The notes below the pieces were generated by a model that saw nothing but the letters and a program-made list of their open reading frames with translations, had not been told where the DNA came from and ran no database searches. A program made the position numbers and the translations under genes. A stretch of 64,000 bases of DNA from assembly GCA_003164135.1 (NCBI GenBank), contig PLSD01000028.1, forward strand, positions 62,001 through 126,000, read 5' to 3'. This document shows positions 20,645 to 30,263 of the stretch, one piece after another (positions within the stretch are counted from its first letter, which is position 1; each line of letters opens with the position of its first letter). This stretch comes from Acetobacteraceae bacterium (GTDB lineage Bacteria; Pseudomonadota; Alphaproteobacteria; Acetobacterales; Acetobacteraceae).

Positions 20645-22801
20645 ATGTCCCCCCGCCTCATCATCGACATGCGCTGCCTGCAGGACCCCAACTATACCGA
20701 GCGCGGCATCGGCAACCACGCGCGCTGCATTGTCCGCCATGCGCCCGCCCCCTTCATCGGCCTGTTCGACCCCGCCCTGCCGCGGCTGCCGCCGGAGTTC
20801 GCCGCCCTGGCTGCCGTGCTTTCCCCGCATGCGTACCTGCCGGAGGTGGCGCCGGGTGCTGTGTTCCTCAACCCCTCGCCCATGAGCCCGGACCAGCATT
20901 TTAACGCCCGCCTGCTGCACACGCCCGGCATTACGAAAGCCGCCTGCGTGCACGACTTCATCCCCTACGACCGCCAGGAGACCTACCTCACCCAACCCGT
21001 GAACCGGCTGGACTACTTTGCCGCCATGGGGTGGCTGCGCCGCTACGATATTTTTCTGCCAAATTCCGAGACGACGGGCGAGCGTCTGCGCGAACTCTAC
21101 GGCCCGGTGCGCGCGCACATCACCGGCGTGGCCCTACCGCCGTGGATTGAGGGGCTTCAGCCCGGTGCGCCGCGCCATATCCTCATGGTCGGCGGCGATG
21201 ACGCGCGGAAAAACCCGGAGGTGCTGGCCCGCGCCCATGCTGCCAGTGCGCTGCTCCGGCATATTCCCCTCATCATCACCGGCAATTACCCGCCGGATAC
21301 GGCAGCCCGGCTGCGCGCGATAACCCGCGTGCACCTGCCCGGCCGCGTGACCGAAGATCAAATGCGCGCGCTGTACGCCCAGGCGATTTGCGTCGTCACC
21401 CCTTCGCACGCCGAGGGCTTCTCGCTCCCCGTCATCGAGGCCGCCGCTGCCCAAACCCCCGCCATTGTCTCGGACATTCCGGCACACCGCGCCCTGGGGG
21501 TGGAGGCGGCACTACGCTTTGCCCCGGACGATGCGGCGGCACTGACCGCTATTTTGGAGCAGGTCGTCACCAATCCAGCCCGCCGCGCTGAAATTGTCGC
21601 CGCGCAAGCGCCGCTCTCGCGTCCTTTTACCGCGCAGGCCATCGCCGCCAAAGTGTGGGAAGCACTCACGCCACAAGCGGCCGCCGTGCTGCGCGGCGCC
21701 CGGCCGCGCGTGGCCATGCTCACCCCCCTGCCCCCGGTAAAATCCGGCATCGCCGATTACTCCGCCGCCCTGGCCGGGACTTTAAATCCGCTGGCCGATG
21801 TCACAACTTTCACCGGCGCGCATGTCTCCGCCTTGGCCCACACCTCGGCAAAATACGACCGCGTACTCAGCGTCATCGGCAATTCTCCGCTGCATGGTAA
21901 AATTTACGACCTGGCCGTGAAATGGGGCAGCGCCGTGCTGTGCCACGACTCCAGGCTGCTGGGTCTGGCAACGCGCCAAGGCCCCAAGTCCGCCGCCATA
22001 TGGGCCGGCAAGGAGTTGGGGCGCCGGGTTACGCCACGCGAAATCACCGCCTGGGCCGTGGATGAAAGCCGCCGCGAGGCGTGCTTCCTGGGTGAACTGG
22101 CGGCGGCCGCACGGCCCCTGATTTTCCACGCCCCGCAGCCGGTGGCCGAAGTTCAAGCGCGCTTTGGCGTGGTCGCAAAACATTTGCCCTTCGCCATGCA
22201 ACGCGCATTCGCCCCACGCACGAAGGCGGCAAGGCAACAGGCGCGTAACGCCCTGGGCATTGCGCCGCAGGAAAAACTCATCGTCAGCCTCGGCTTCATT
22301 ACCCGCAACAAGGGCATCGAAGCCGCATTGCGGGCTTTCGCGCAACTTCGCCAAAACACACAATGCAAACTGGTATTTGTTGGCGAGCCAACCGAAGACA
22401 CCCCGGCATTCGAAAAACTTGCAGCAAAACTCGCCATTTCCAACGATGTCAACTTCGGACAAACTTTTATCCCCGAACAAACCTACCGCGACTACCTACT
22501 CGCCGCCGACTGCGGGTTGCAACTGCGCGAAGGCCATGCCGGCAACATCTCCGGCACCTTGCAGGACTGTATCGGCGCCGGCCTCCCCAGTGTGGCGAGC
22601 CAAGACCTCGCCAATAACCTTGCAGCGCCTGGCTATATCAATCGTGTTTCAGACAAACTTGACCCGGCGGAAATCGCCACCGCGCTCGCCACGCAACTCG
22701 GCGCAAATCTGAATACCGAACCAGAACGCCTCGCCTATTGCGAGACGCACAGCATGCCGCGCTACGCCAAATCGCTCCTGGAATTACTGGGGCTCGGCTG
22801 A
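20645..22801 (+). CDS. tandem two-domain glycosyltransferase (GT4/GT4)
   Basis: The ORF track begins this frame a kilobase early; the ATG at 20645 (MSPRLIIDMRCLQDP) gives 718 residues and clears the divergent FAD gene. The first half is a complete GT-B glycosyltransferase with the GT4 acceptor/donor motif PSHAEGFSLPVIEA at about 255 and a nucleotide-binding region around HILMVGGDDARKNPE. The second half starts near residue 355 (RVAMLTPLPPVKSGIADYS) and ends with LREGHAGNISGTLQDCIGAGLP, a weaker version of the same motif. It probably adds two sugars to a surface polysaccharide or glycolipid; sugars and acceptor are unknown. No clear ribosome site. Confidence 0.85.
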   Translation: MSPRLIIDMRCLQDPNYTERGIGNHARCIVRHAPAPFIGLFDPALPRLPPEFAALAAVLSPHAYLPEVAPGAVFLNPSPMSPDQHFNARLLHTPGITKAACVHDFIPYDRQETYLTQPVNRLDYFAAMGWLRRYDIFLPNSETTGERLRELYGPVRAHITGVALPPWIEGLQPGAPRHILMVGGDDARKNPEVLARAHAASALLRHIPLIITGNYPPDTAARLRAITRVHLPGRVTEDQMRALYAQAICVVTPSHAEGFSLPVIEAAAAQTPAIVSDIPAHRALGVEAALRFAPDDAAALTAILEQVVTNPARRAEIVAAQAPLSRPFTAQAIAAKVWEALTPQAAAVLRGARPRVAMLTPLPPVKSGIADYSAALAGTLNPLADVTTFTGAHVSALAHTSAKYDRVLSVIGNSPLHGKIYDLAVKWGSAVLCHDSRLLGLATRQGPKSAAIWAGKELGRRVTPREITAWAVDESRREACFLGELAAAARPLIFHAPQPVAEVQARFGVVAKHLPFAMQRAFAPRTKAARQQARNALGIAPQEKLIVSLGFITRNKGIEAALRAFAQLRQNTQCKLVFVGEPTEDTPAFEKLAAKLAISNDVNFGQTFIPEQTYRDYLLAADCGLQLREGHAGNISGTLQDCIGAGLPSVASQDLANNLAAPGYINRVSDKLDPAEIATALATQLGANLNTEPERLAYCETHSMPRYAKSLLELLGLG

Positions 22802-22950
22802 ACCACGGCCTCCCGCTCCAGCGCAATCGCCAGCAACGCGCCCTCCAGCACCTCATTGCGCCGCGCCAACTCAAATCTGATCGCCGCCAGCTCCCCCAGC
22901 ACCTCCGCAAAGGCGTAGCGTTGCAGGCGGCGGATCAGTTTTTTAAGCAT
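22762..22950 (-). CDS. small basic amphipathic protein of unknown function
   Basis: A 62-residue ORF from the ATG at 22950, whose ATGCTTAA overlaps the stop of the DUF2126 gene by 8 bases, the same coupling style as elsewhere in the window. The first half is strongly basic and helical (MLKKLIRRLQRYAFAEVLGE), and the second half has a helix-like ALLAIALEREAVV stretch before a polar tail. Its 3' end runs 40 bases into the convergent glycosyltransferase gene. The ORF track shows it only inside a longer shadow frame. I recognise no family; it could be a real translationally coupled gene or a chance frame. Confidence 0.4.
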   Translation of the reverse strand: MLKKLIRRLQRYAFAEVLGELAAIRFELARRNEVLEGALLAIALEREAVVQPSPSNSRSDLA

Positions 22951-25900
22951 TGCGCCGTAAATCCAGCGTGCGCGGATACTCCACCGCCCGCACTTCCCGC
23001 GGTTCGGCCATCGGCCCCGGCGTATGGCCAAACGGGAAGAAGCGTGAGCGCCGGCGCGCCTCGGCGGAGTTCGCATTCACCGGGAAGTCGGCATAAGCCC
23101 GCCCGCCCGGATGCGCGACATGGTGGCTCATACCGGCAATGCTGCGGCCCGACCATTTGTCGTACACATCGAACACCAGCGGCACCTGCGCCGGAATTGT
23201 CGGGTGCAGCGCGGAGTACGGCTGCCAGGCTTTGAAGCGCACACCGGCCACATACTCGCCCGGAACTTCGGTCCGTTGCAGCGGCAATGCGGCACCGTTG
23301 CAAGCCAGCGTATACCGCTCATCCACCCAGCCTGAGACTTTCGCCTGCAAACGTTCCGCCGAGCTATCCACATAGCGCGCCGTGCCGCCCGAGGTTTGTT
23401 CCTCACCCAGCACGTGCCAGGGCTCCAACGCATGGCGCAATTCCACTCGCATGTCGCGCACCGCAATCTCGCCAACCTGCGGGAAGCGGAATTCCATATG
23501 CGGCGCAAACCATTCCGGGCTCAGCCCGAAGCCCAAACCACCAAGCTCCGCCAACGCATCTTTAAAGTCCGCCTCGGCATAATGCGGCAGCAAAAACTCG
23601 TCATGCAGACGCGTGCCCCAGCGGATCAACCGCCGGTCATACGGTTTGTTCCAGAACGCGGCGATCGCCGAGCGCATCAGCAGCACCTGTGCGGCCGACA
23701 TTTCCGCATGCGGCGGCATCTCGAACGCGCGAAACTCCACCAGCCCGCGCCGGCCGGAACCGCCATTCGGCGCGTACATTTTATCGATACAAAACTCGGT
23801 GCGATGCCCGTTGCCGGTCATATCCGCGAGAATGTTGCGAAACAGCCGGTCCACGAGCCAAGGCGGCGTATACTTGCCGTTGCTCACCTGCTGGAACGCG
23901 ATTTCCAGCTCATTCAGCGAATCCTCGCGCGCCTCATCAATACGCGGATGCTGGCTGGAGGGGCCAATGAACAACCCGCTGAACAGGAAGCTGAGCGACG
24001 GGTGATTATGCCAGAACCCCAGCATGGATTTCAGCAAATCCGGCCGGCGCAAAAACGGACTGTCGCTGGGCGTCGCCCCGCCCATCACCACATGGTTGCC
24101 GCCGCCGGTGCCGACATGCCGGCCATCCAGCATGAACTTCTCGGTCATCAACCCAACTTCGCGGGACACTTCATAAAGCTGCTCGGTGCGCTCGACGATC
24201 TCACCCCAGCTTGCCGCCGGGTGGATGTTCGTCTCAATCACACCAGGGTCCGGCGTCACGGAGAAATTCATCACGCGTGCATCTTCCGGCGGCAAATAAC
24301 CTTCCAGCACCACCTTCCGGCCCATGCCGGCGGCGGTCTCCTCCACCGCGGCGGTCAGTTCCAGCCAGTCGCTCACATCGTACAGCGGCGGATAGAACAC
24401 ATGCAAAATCCCATCGCGCGCTTCCACCGCCAGTGCGGTCCTCACCAGGCCTGGCTCCTCGCGCCCCACCACCGGCGCATCCTGCGGCACGGGGCGGAAG
24501 CCTTCAATTGAGCTGCCGCCATAACCTTCGCGTGTCAGCTGCATGGAATCGCGTTTGCGCAGCGGCGTGCGCGGCGCGAACGGGTCGGTCTCGAACGCCA
24601 CCTCCATATGCTCCGGGTCCGCCCAGGGCAGGCTCTCCAGCGGCAACCGCAGCCCCAAAGGCGAATCGCCAGGGATCAGGAACATCACATCGTCGCGGAA
24701 GAACCATTTGCCGCTCTGCCAGACGCGCTCGCCATCGGCGATAACCCGGCGCAGCGGCAACACGCTGCCCGCCGGCGATGCCAGCCCCTGGCCAAACACT
24801 TTCGCCAGCCGCGCCCGCTCAAGCTCGTCGCCAAGCTTGGATTCCATCGCCACCACGTTCGCCGGCAGCCGCTTCTCCCGCCACAAATAGTAGTGGATAT
24901 CCTCATACGCCTGGTTCACCAGCCCCGGATTCACCTGCAACCGTTCCGCCAGCGCGCCCGCGAACAGCGCCGCATCCGACGCTGCCGCGTTGTCCTTGTC
25001 ATCGTCGCTCGCCAACAGTTCCGGGTTCTTCCACACCGGCTCGCCGTCCGTCCGCCAGTGCGCGTGGATCGCCCAGCGCGGCAATTGCTCACCCGGATAA
25101 TGCTTGCCCATGTTGTAGGTCAGCGCCGCGCCCTTGCTCCACAGCGGCGTCAGCTTGCGGATCAACCGCCCGGCGAACTGTCTCTTTGTTGGCCCCAAAG
25201 CATCAATATTCCACTCCAGCGCCTCAAAGTCCGAGGCCGCGACAAAAGTCGGCTCGCCGCCCATGGTCAGGCGCACGTCGCCCTTGGCCAGCGCGCGGTC
25301 CACCGCCGCACCTTGCGCCAGAATATCCTGCCACACGTGCTTCGTATAAGGCTTGGTCACCCGCGGCGTCTCGGCCACGCGGGTTACCTTCATCTCAAAG
25401 TCAAATTCCGTCTCGCACTCGCCCACCAGCCCGGAAATCGCCGCCGCCGACGACGGCGAAGGCGTCGCCGCCAGCGGAATATGCCCCTCGCCGGCCATCA
25501 GTCCGGAGGTCGCGTCCAACCCGATCCAGCCCGCACCCGGCAGATAAACCTCCGCCCAGGCATGCAAATCCGTAAAATCTGAGGTCGGGCCTTCCGGTCC
25601 GCCACCTACCGGCTTCACGTCCGCCACCAGCTGGATCAGGTAGCCGGAGACAAACCGCGCCGCGAACCCCAAATGCCGCAGCAGATGAACCAGCAGCCAC
25701 GCCGAATCCCGGCACGAGCCTTTCGCCCTGGTCAACGTCTGCTCAGGCGTCCACACGCCGGGCTCCATGCGCACCACGTAGGAGATGCGCTCGGCCACCA
25801 TGCGGTTGATAAGCACCAGCATGTCCACCATGCGCAGTTCTTTGTTCTTGTGCGCCTCGTGCACCTCGCCGATCAGCTCCTGCAGCTTCTTGCCGGGATT

Positions 25901-26263
25901 GCGCAGCACGCGGAACGGCGCCAGCTCCTCGGCCAGAACTTCATCATAGGTAAACGGATAATTCTCCGCTTCCGGCTCCAAAAAGAAGTCGAACGGGTTA
26001 ATGGTCGCCATATCGGCAACCAGATCCACCACGACCTCAAAGCTCGTCACCCGCTCGGGGAACACCACGCGGGCCATGAAGTTGCCCTGCGGGTCTTGCT
26101 GCCAGTTAAGGAAGTGCGGCTGCGGCGAGACTTTCAACGAATAGGAAAGGATCGGCGTGCGCGCATGCGGCGCCGGTCGCAAGCGGATCGTCTGCGGTCC
26201 CAGGGCAACGGGGCGGTCGTATTTATACGAGGTACGATGCGTTATCGCGGCATGAACGGACAT
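22943..26263 (-). CDS. transglutaminase-like / DUF2126 two-domain protein
   Basis: A 1,106-residue cytosolic protein. Residues 1-90 are the bacterial transglutaminase N-terminal beta domain. The papain-like transglutaminase core follows with its triad in GSCRDSAWL (Cys), DLHAWAEVYLP (His) and WIGLDATSG (Asp). The remaining 800 or so residues are DUF2126, with LTMGGEPTFV, ETNIHPAASW and GTGGGNHVVMGG, a ligase-like fold often linked to circularly permuted ATP-grasp and alpha-E genes. Such genes occur here at 44-50 kb, not next door. Its chemistry is unproven; a peptide ligase or processing role is predicted. A good AAGGAG site lies before the ATG. Confidence 0.9.
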   Translation of the reverse strand: MSVHAAITHRTSYKYDRPVALGPQTIRLRPAPHARTPILSYSLKVSPQPHFLNWQQDPQGNFMARVVFPERVTSFEVVVDLVADMATINPFDFFLEPEAENYPFTYDEVLAEELAPFRVLRNPGKKLQELIGEVHEAHKNKELRMVDMLVLINRMVAERISYVVRMEPGVWTPEQTLTRAKGSCRDSAWLLVHLLRHLGFAARFVSGYLIQLVADVKPVGGGPEGPTSDFTDLHAWAEVYLPGAGWIGLDATSGLMAGEGHIPLAATPSPSSAAAISGLVGECETEFDFEMKVTRVAETPRVTKPYTKHVWQDILAQGAAVDRALAKGDVRLTMGGEPTFVAASDFEALEWNIDALGPTKRQFAGRLIRKLTPLWSKGAALTYNMGKHYPGEQLPRWAIHAHWRTDGEPVWKNPELLASDDDKDNAAASDAALFAGALAERLQVNPGLVNQAYEDIHYYLWREKRLPANVVAMESKLGDELERARLAKVFGQGLASPAGSVLPLRRVIADGERVWQSGKWFFRDDVMFLIPGDSPLGLRLPLESLPWADPEHMEVAFETDPFAPRTPLRKRDSMQLTREGYGGSSIEGFRPVPQDAPVVGREEPGLVRTALAVEARDGILHVFYPPLYDVSDWLELTAAVEETAAGMGRKVVLEGYLPPEDARVMNFSVTPDPGVIETNIHPAASWGEIVERTEQLYEVSREVGLMTEKFMLDGRHVGTGGGNHVVMGGATPSDSPFLRRPDLLKSMLGFWHNHPSLSFLFSGLFIGPSSQHPRIDEAREDSLNELEIAFQQVSNGKYTPPWLVDRLFRNILADMTGNGHRTEFCIDKMYAPNGGSGRRGLVEFRAFEMPPHAEMSAAQVLLMRSAIAAFWNKPYDRRLIRWGTRLHDEFLLPHYAEADFKDALAELGGLGFGLSPEWFAPHMEFRFPQVGEIAVRDMRVELRHALEPWHVLGEEQTSGGTARYVDSSAERLQAKVSGWVDERYTLACNGAALPLQRTEVPGEYVAGVRFKAWQPYSALHPTIPAQVPLVFDVYDKWSGRSIAGMSHHVAHPGGRAYADFPVNANSAEARRRSRFFPFGHTPGPMAEPREVRAVEYPRTLDLRRNA

Positions 26264-26531
26264 GCTATCTCCTTAAGCTTCCACTTCTCACACACCACGC
26301 AAAAGCAATTTTTGCAACGCAAGCAAGCCCTATTGTTTGCCGAAAATTCCTCGCGCAACACAACCAAAAACATAAATGCGCAGGGAATCACCAGGAGGCG
26401 CATTCACGCCGATTGCCACTGCCCTAAAATACGCCAATTTATGCTTTCCCGCCGAATGGTAGGCTTCCGCCAACCCGCGCCGCGGCACCCTCCCAGCTTA
26501 ATTTACGCGCGGATACACCAAACGGGAGCCC

Positions 26532-27383
26532 ATGGTGACAATTTCCTCACATATCCGGCTCGCCCTGCCGGGTGACGGCGTCATGCTGGCCGCCGATGCC
26601 TACGGCGAGACCGCCGCGCCGCCAGTGTTCTTCTTCCACGGTGGCGGGCAAAGCCGCCGCTCCTGGACTGGCACGGCCCGCATGGTCGCGCGCGCCGGCT
26701 ATCGCGGCATCACCGTGGATTTGCGCGGCCATGGCGAGAGCGGCTGGGCGGCGGACGGCGACTATTTCGTGGACGCCTACGCGCGCGACGTGGAACACCT
26801 GCTGGCGTGGGCCGGCCGCCCGGCGGCGCTGGTCGGCGCCTCACGCGGCGGCCAGGCGGCATTCATCGCCGCCTCGCGCCACCCAAAACAGGTCAGCCTG
26901 GTCATGCTGGCCGACGTAGCGCCCTGGAACGCCCAATCCGGGCTGAAACGCATTTTTAAATTTTTAGCGGAAAGCCTGGACGGTTACACTAGCGTCGACG
27001 AAGCGGCGGACGCGCTGGCGCATCTGCTGGAACGCCCGCGCGTGGCCGATGCATCCGGCCTCGCCAAAATGATGCGCACCGCGCCGGACGGCCGGCTGTT
27101 CTGGCAATGGGACCCAGCCACGGCCAAGCCGGACTTCCTCGCACCGCCCGAGGAGGAAGCCGCCATGGTCGCCGCCGCGCGCCGGATCACCTGCCCCACC
27201 GTGCTGGTGCGCGGCAGTTTGAGCGACCTCGTGCCGCCGGAAAACGCCGCGCGCTTCAAGGCGCTGATGCCGCACCTCGTCATGGTGGAGGCCCAAGGTG
27301 CCGGCCACATGTTCACCGGCGACCGCAACGACGCCTTCGGCGCGACGCTGCTGGAATACCTGCGGAAATTTGCCCCGGTTTAG
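26532..27383 (+). CDS. alpha/beta hydrolase
   Basis: A 283-residue cytosolic hydrolase. The oxyanion-hole segment FFHGGGQSRRSW, the nucleophile elbow GASRGGQ (Ser, about 103), the late acidic residue near GSLSDLVPPE and the catalytic His in GAGHMFTG are all in place. The type resembles esterases, haloperoxidase-like and epoxide hydrolase-like enzymes; the substrate is not predictable. Its 268-bp divergent upstream gap to the DUF2126 gene is AT-richer but shows no convincing promoter. Its TAG stop is formed at the left junction of a small inverted-repeat element. Confidence 0.87.
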   Translation: MVTISSHIRLALPGDGVMLAADAYGETAAPPVFFFHGGGQSRRSWTGTARMVARAGYRGITVDLRGHGESGWAADGDYFVDAYARDVEHLLAWAGRPAALVGASRGGQAAFIAASRHPKQVSLVMLADVAPWNAQSGLKRIFKFLAESLDGYTSVDEAADALAHLLERPRVADASGLAKMMRTAPDGRLFWQWDPATAKPDFLAPPEEEAAMVAAARRITCPTVLVRGSLSDLVPPENAARFKALMPHLVMVEAQGAGHMFTGDRNDAFGATLLEYLRKFAPV

Positions 27384-27524
27384 AGACTGTTTCAGAAGTC
27401 ACTCTGGTGAGTCGATTACGGGGGATTTTTGAGCACCGGAGCGCAACGTACTTCAGTACGTGAGCACCGGAGCGCAGAAAATCGCCCGTCAGCGGCCGCC
27501 AGAGTAGACTTATGGAACAGTCTC
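27383..27524. mobile_element. 142-bp MITE-like element with TTA target duplication
   Basis: Terminal inverted repeats of about 25 bases (left GAGACTGTTTCAGAAGTC..., right in reverse GAGACTGTTCCATAAGTC..., two mismatches and one indel) bound a non-coding element. TTA is duplicated on both sides (27380-27382 and 27525-27527), as made by IS5-superfamily transposases that target TNA. Inside are two direct copies of GAGCACCGGAGCGCA (27431-27445, 27462-27476) around a perfect hairpin ACGTAC-TTCA-GTACGT, framed by GATTTT/AAAATC. No transposase is encoded, so it would need one in trans. It could fold in RNA and act as a two-way terminator for the convergent genes. Confidence 0.75.
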
Positions 27525-28760
27525 TTAGCCCGTCACCTTCACCAGCACGTGCTGCTTCTTCCCGGCGGAAAGCTTCAGCTCCGCCGCGGGAGCAATCACC
27601 TGCGCCTCGTCGCCGACCACCAAATCGTTCAACCGCGCGCCACCGCCCCTTATCAACCGCCGTGCCTCGCCATTGCTGCCGGCCAGCCCGGCACGCACAA
27701 ACAGCGCGAACGCCGGCAGGCCGTTGCCGAACTCCGCCGCCGGAATTTCCACTGTCGGCAGCCCCTCGGCCACGCCGCCCTGGCTGAAGATTTTATGCGC
27801 CGTCGCCGCCGCTTCCTCCGCCGCTTCGCGGCCATGTGCGAGCGCCGTCGCCTCGGTCGCCAAAATCACTTTGGCCCCATTAAGTTCGGCCCCACCCAAC
27901 GACTCCAGCCGCGCGATCTCACCCAGCGGCAAATCCGTGAACAGTTTCAAAAACCGCCCCACATCCGCATCCTCGGTATTCCGCCAGAACTGCCAATAGT
28001 GGTACGGGCTCAGCTTCTCCGCCGAGAGCCACACCGCCCCGGCCGCTGATTTGCCCATTTTCGCGCCGGAAGCCGTGGTAATCAGCGGCGTCGTCAGGCC
28101 AAACACGCCCTTCTGGTCGGTCCGGCGCACCAGATCCACACCGGAGACGATATTCCCCCACTGGTCCGAGCCGCCCATCTGCAACACCACGCCATACTGG
28201 CGGCTCAGCTCGCGGAAGTCGTAGCTCTGCAAAATGGAGTAGTTGAATTCCAAAAACGTCAGCCCCTGCTCACGCTCCAGCCGCGAGCGCACCGAATCGA
28301 ACGACAACATGCGGTTAATGGAAAAATGCACACCCACTTCGCGCAGCAGCTCGATATAGCTCAGCCGGTCCAGCCAATCGGCATTATTCACCAGCACCGC
28401 ATCGTTCGGCCCATTACCAAAGGTAATAAACGCCTCGATATTCTTACGGATACCCACCAAATTCTTCGCAATCTGCTCATCCGAGAGCAACTGCCGCGCT
28501 TCCTCCCGGAACGAGGGATCACCGATCCGCGTCGTCCCCCCACCCATCAACGCCACCGGCCGGTGCCCATGCTTCTGGAACAGCCGCAGCAGCATGATGG
28601 GGATCATATGCCCCACATGCAGGCTCTCCGCCGTCAGGTCGAACCCGGCATAGCCCGCAATGCTGCCCGCGGCGCAGGCACCGTCCAGCGCCTCCTCGTC
28701 GGTGCACTGAAACAAAAAGCCGCGCGCCTTCGCCTCGGCCAGAAACCCACTCTTCGCCAT
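27525..28760 (-). CDS. tyrS: tyrosyl-tRNA synthetase
   Basis: Class I synthetase charging tRNA-Tyr, 411 residues, bacterial type. The HIGH-type motif is [14 protein letters not shown] (about residue 45), [10 protein letters not shown] binds tyrosine, and KMGKSAAG is the KMSKS-type loop. The C-terminus is an S4 RNA-binding domain ([18 protein letters not shown]). The TAA stop is the TTA at the right junction of the inverted-repeat element. A GT87 gene lies 14 bases upstream on the same strand, so the two may be cotranscribed. Confidence 0.97.
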   Translation of the reverse strand: MAKSGFLAEAKARGFLFQCTDEEALDGACAAGSIAGYAGFDLTAESLHVGHMIPIMLLRLFQKHGHRPVALMGGGTTRIGDPSFREEARQLLSDEQIAKNLVGIRKNIEAFITFGNGPNDAVLVNNADWLDRLSYIELLREVGVHFSINRMLSFDSVRSRLEREQGLTFLEFNYSILQSYDFRELSRQYGVVLQMGGSDQWGNIVSGVDLVRRTDQKGVFGLTTPLITTASGAKMGKSAAGAVWLSAEKLSPYHYWQFWRNTEDADVGRFLKLFTDLPLGEIARLESLGGAELNGAKVILATEATALAHGREAAEEAAATAHKIFSQGGVAEGLPTVEIPAAEFGNGLPAFALFVRAGLAGSNGEARRLIRGGGARLNDLVVGDEAQVIAPAAELKLSAGKKQHVLVKVTG

Positions 28761-28774
28761 ATGTTTTGATCCTC

Positions 28775-30025
28775 TTACGCGCGGGGTAGCACAGCCGCCT
28801 TGCGTGGCAAATGCGGCACCGGCAGCCCCGCCCGGTACCAGGTGCGCGCCACGGCCAGCAGCACGACCAGCGGCGTAATCAACAGCCCGGTCTTCTTCAC
28901 TTCAACAAGGCAAAGCATCGGCCACAGCCAAAGCAACACATCCAGCAGACCAATCCGCCAGCCACGCCGCTCGGCAAGCATCGCCAGCACGACCGAATAC
29001 CCTACCATATCGTCTGAATAACCATAGGGTGTGGCAAGCAGCGACAAAAACACCGTAAGCGCCAGACGGTCCAACGCGGTTAAATTGTCCCGCCGCCAAA
29101 TCCAGCCGGTTACCGCCATGGCAGCCAAAGCCACTGCCAATTGCGCCGCGTAGGACACCGTCAGCCCGGCGCCCAGGCTGCGCAGCATCCAGAATACCGA
29201 GACTCCACCTTCCTGGTAAGAAAGCCGGTTGAACACGGCATTGAGAACCTTCGTTGACTCCCCGCTGCCCAAGCCGAAATAAACCGGCCAGACGGACCAG
29301 CCGAATGCAACGGACACCAGCAGGCACAAGCATCCACACATCATCACGAAAGCGCAGAACGCCCGTAAATTACGCTGGCCCCAGAACACCGCGGGCACCA
29401 GCACGCCGATCTGCGGCTTGCACACCAGCAGCCCCAGCAGTCCGCCCGCGCGCAAAGGCTTGCGCGCCGACACCATCAGCCCCGCGAGAAGCACCGCGCC
29501 ACCGGCCACGCCCAACTGACCAAGTTCCGTGTTCCACAGTGCCGCCGGACTCAGCAGCGCCAGCAAAATCACCAGCCAGGATGCTCCCGCCCAGCGCAGC
29601 AGCAGGGCCGAGAACAGGATCAACCCGAATGTCCAGATGAAAAACCCCAACTCATACGGCAGGTAGGAAATCAGTGCGCTGGGCAACAGCATTGGCGGCG
29701 GATAAAAAAACGCATCCTGTTGCGCGCCGGCGAACAATACCTGCCGCTGCCAGGCAAGAAACATTTGCGGCTGGTATATGCTCATGAATTCATGCGCCCG
29801 CGCCAGCATGCCAGCTGGCCAGAATGCTGAAAAATCGCATTCAGGGGAGATGCAAGGCGGATCGTTGGCAATCGCGCGGTGTGCCGTCAAATACCCAAGC
29901 CGGGGTAGCATTTTGCCACAGAACACCTCGAAAATAGCAAACCAAACCAACCCCAGCAGCGAATATGTCGCCATATTCCAACCCAGCCGCGTATAGTCGC
30001 CCAGCCGTTTCAAAATCGCCGTCAT
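28775..30025 (-). CDS. GT87-family (DUF2029) membrane glycosyltransferase, copy A
   Basis: A 416-residue GT-C protein with about ten membrane helices, probably using a polyprenyl-phosphate sugar donor on the outer face of the inner membrane. I chose the ATG at 30025 ([11 protein letters not shown]), 5 bases after an AAGG site, over the longer ORF-track start. Typical GT87 pieces are [19 protein letters not shown] and [15 protein letters not shown]. It is clearly homologous to the next gene on the same strand, with near-identical C-terminal text ([21 protein letters not shown]) but more divergence in the middle. The sugar and acceptor are unknown. Confidence 0.85.
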   Translation of the reverse strand: MTAILKRLGDYTRLGWNMATYSLLGLVWFAIFEVFCGKMLPRLGYLTAHRAIANDPPCISPECDFSAFWPAGMLARAHEFMSIYQPQMFLAWQRQVLFAGAQQDAFFYPPPMLLPSALISYLPYELGFFIWTFGLILFSALLLRWAGASWLVILLALLSPAALWNTELGQLGVAGGAVLLAGLMVSARKPLRAGGLLGLLVCKPQIGVLVPAVFWGQRNLRAFCAFVMMCGCLCLLVSVAFGWSVWPVYFGLGSGESTKVLNAVFNRLSYQEGGVSVFWMLRSLGAGLTVSYAAQLAVALAAMAVTGWIWRRDNLTALDRLALTVFLSLLATPYGYSDDMVGYSVVLAMLAERRGWRIGLLDVLLWLWPMLCLVEVKKTGLLITPLVVLLAVARTWYRAGLPVPHLPRKAAVLPRA

Positions 30026-30027
30026 GC

Positions 30028-30206
30028 CACCCTTAACTAAATCGCTTGTTGCGCGTAGCACAATCTCCATGCCAACCAAATCAACCCGCGCCATCGGCCT
30101 CATGTCCGGCACCTTGCTCGATGGCGTGAGTGTCGCTTGGCGGGAAACGGACGCCGAAACCATCACCCATTTCGGCCTTGGTACTATGCTAGAATACGAG
30201 GATACA
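30028..30206. repeat. duplicated segment, copy A (matches 31495-31673)
   Basis: An ungapped copy, offset 1,467 bases, of the intergenic region and the anmK 5' end found at 31495-31673. In the first 86 bases, which include the shared divergent promoter area and the anmK start, I count four differences. Similarity then decays and ends near base 30206. It marks the boundary of a tandem duplication that also produced the two GT87 genes. Confidence 0.85.
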
Positions 30207-30263
30207 CCGCGCCCGATCTACCACACCGCTGCACATTTCATTAAGAGCCAGGGAGGACAGTGA
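30069..30263 (+). pseudogene. 5' fragment of anmK left by tandem duplication
   Basis: From the ATG at 30069 the frame reads MPTKSTRAIGLMSGTLLDGVSVAW, nearly the same as the complete AnmK at 31536, and stays similar for about 46 residues (to FGLGTMLEYED). It then turns into unrelated sequence and stops inside the 3' end of GT87 copy B. The sugar-kinase fold is cut off after the first nucleotide-binding loop, and the Ser of GTSLDG is Leu, so no kinase activity is possible. It keeps an intact start region and may still be translated as a 64-residue remnant. Confidence 0.88.

Noticed and set aside
27431-27476. Direct repeats GAGCACCGGAGCGCA as a CRISPR array
   Set aside because: Only two copies with a 16-base hairpin between them, inside an inverted-repeat element and without cas genes.
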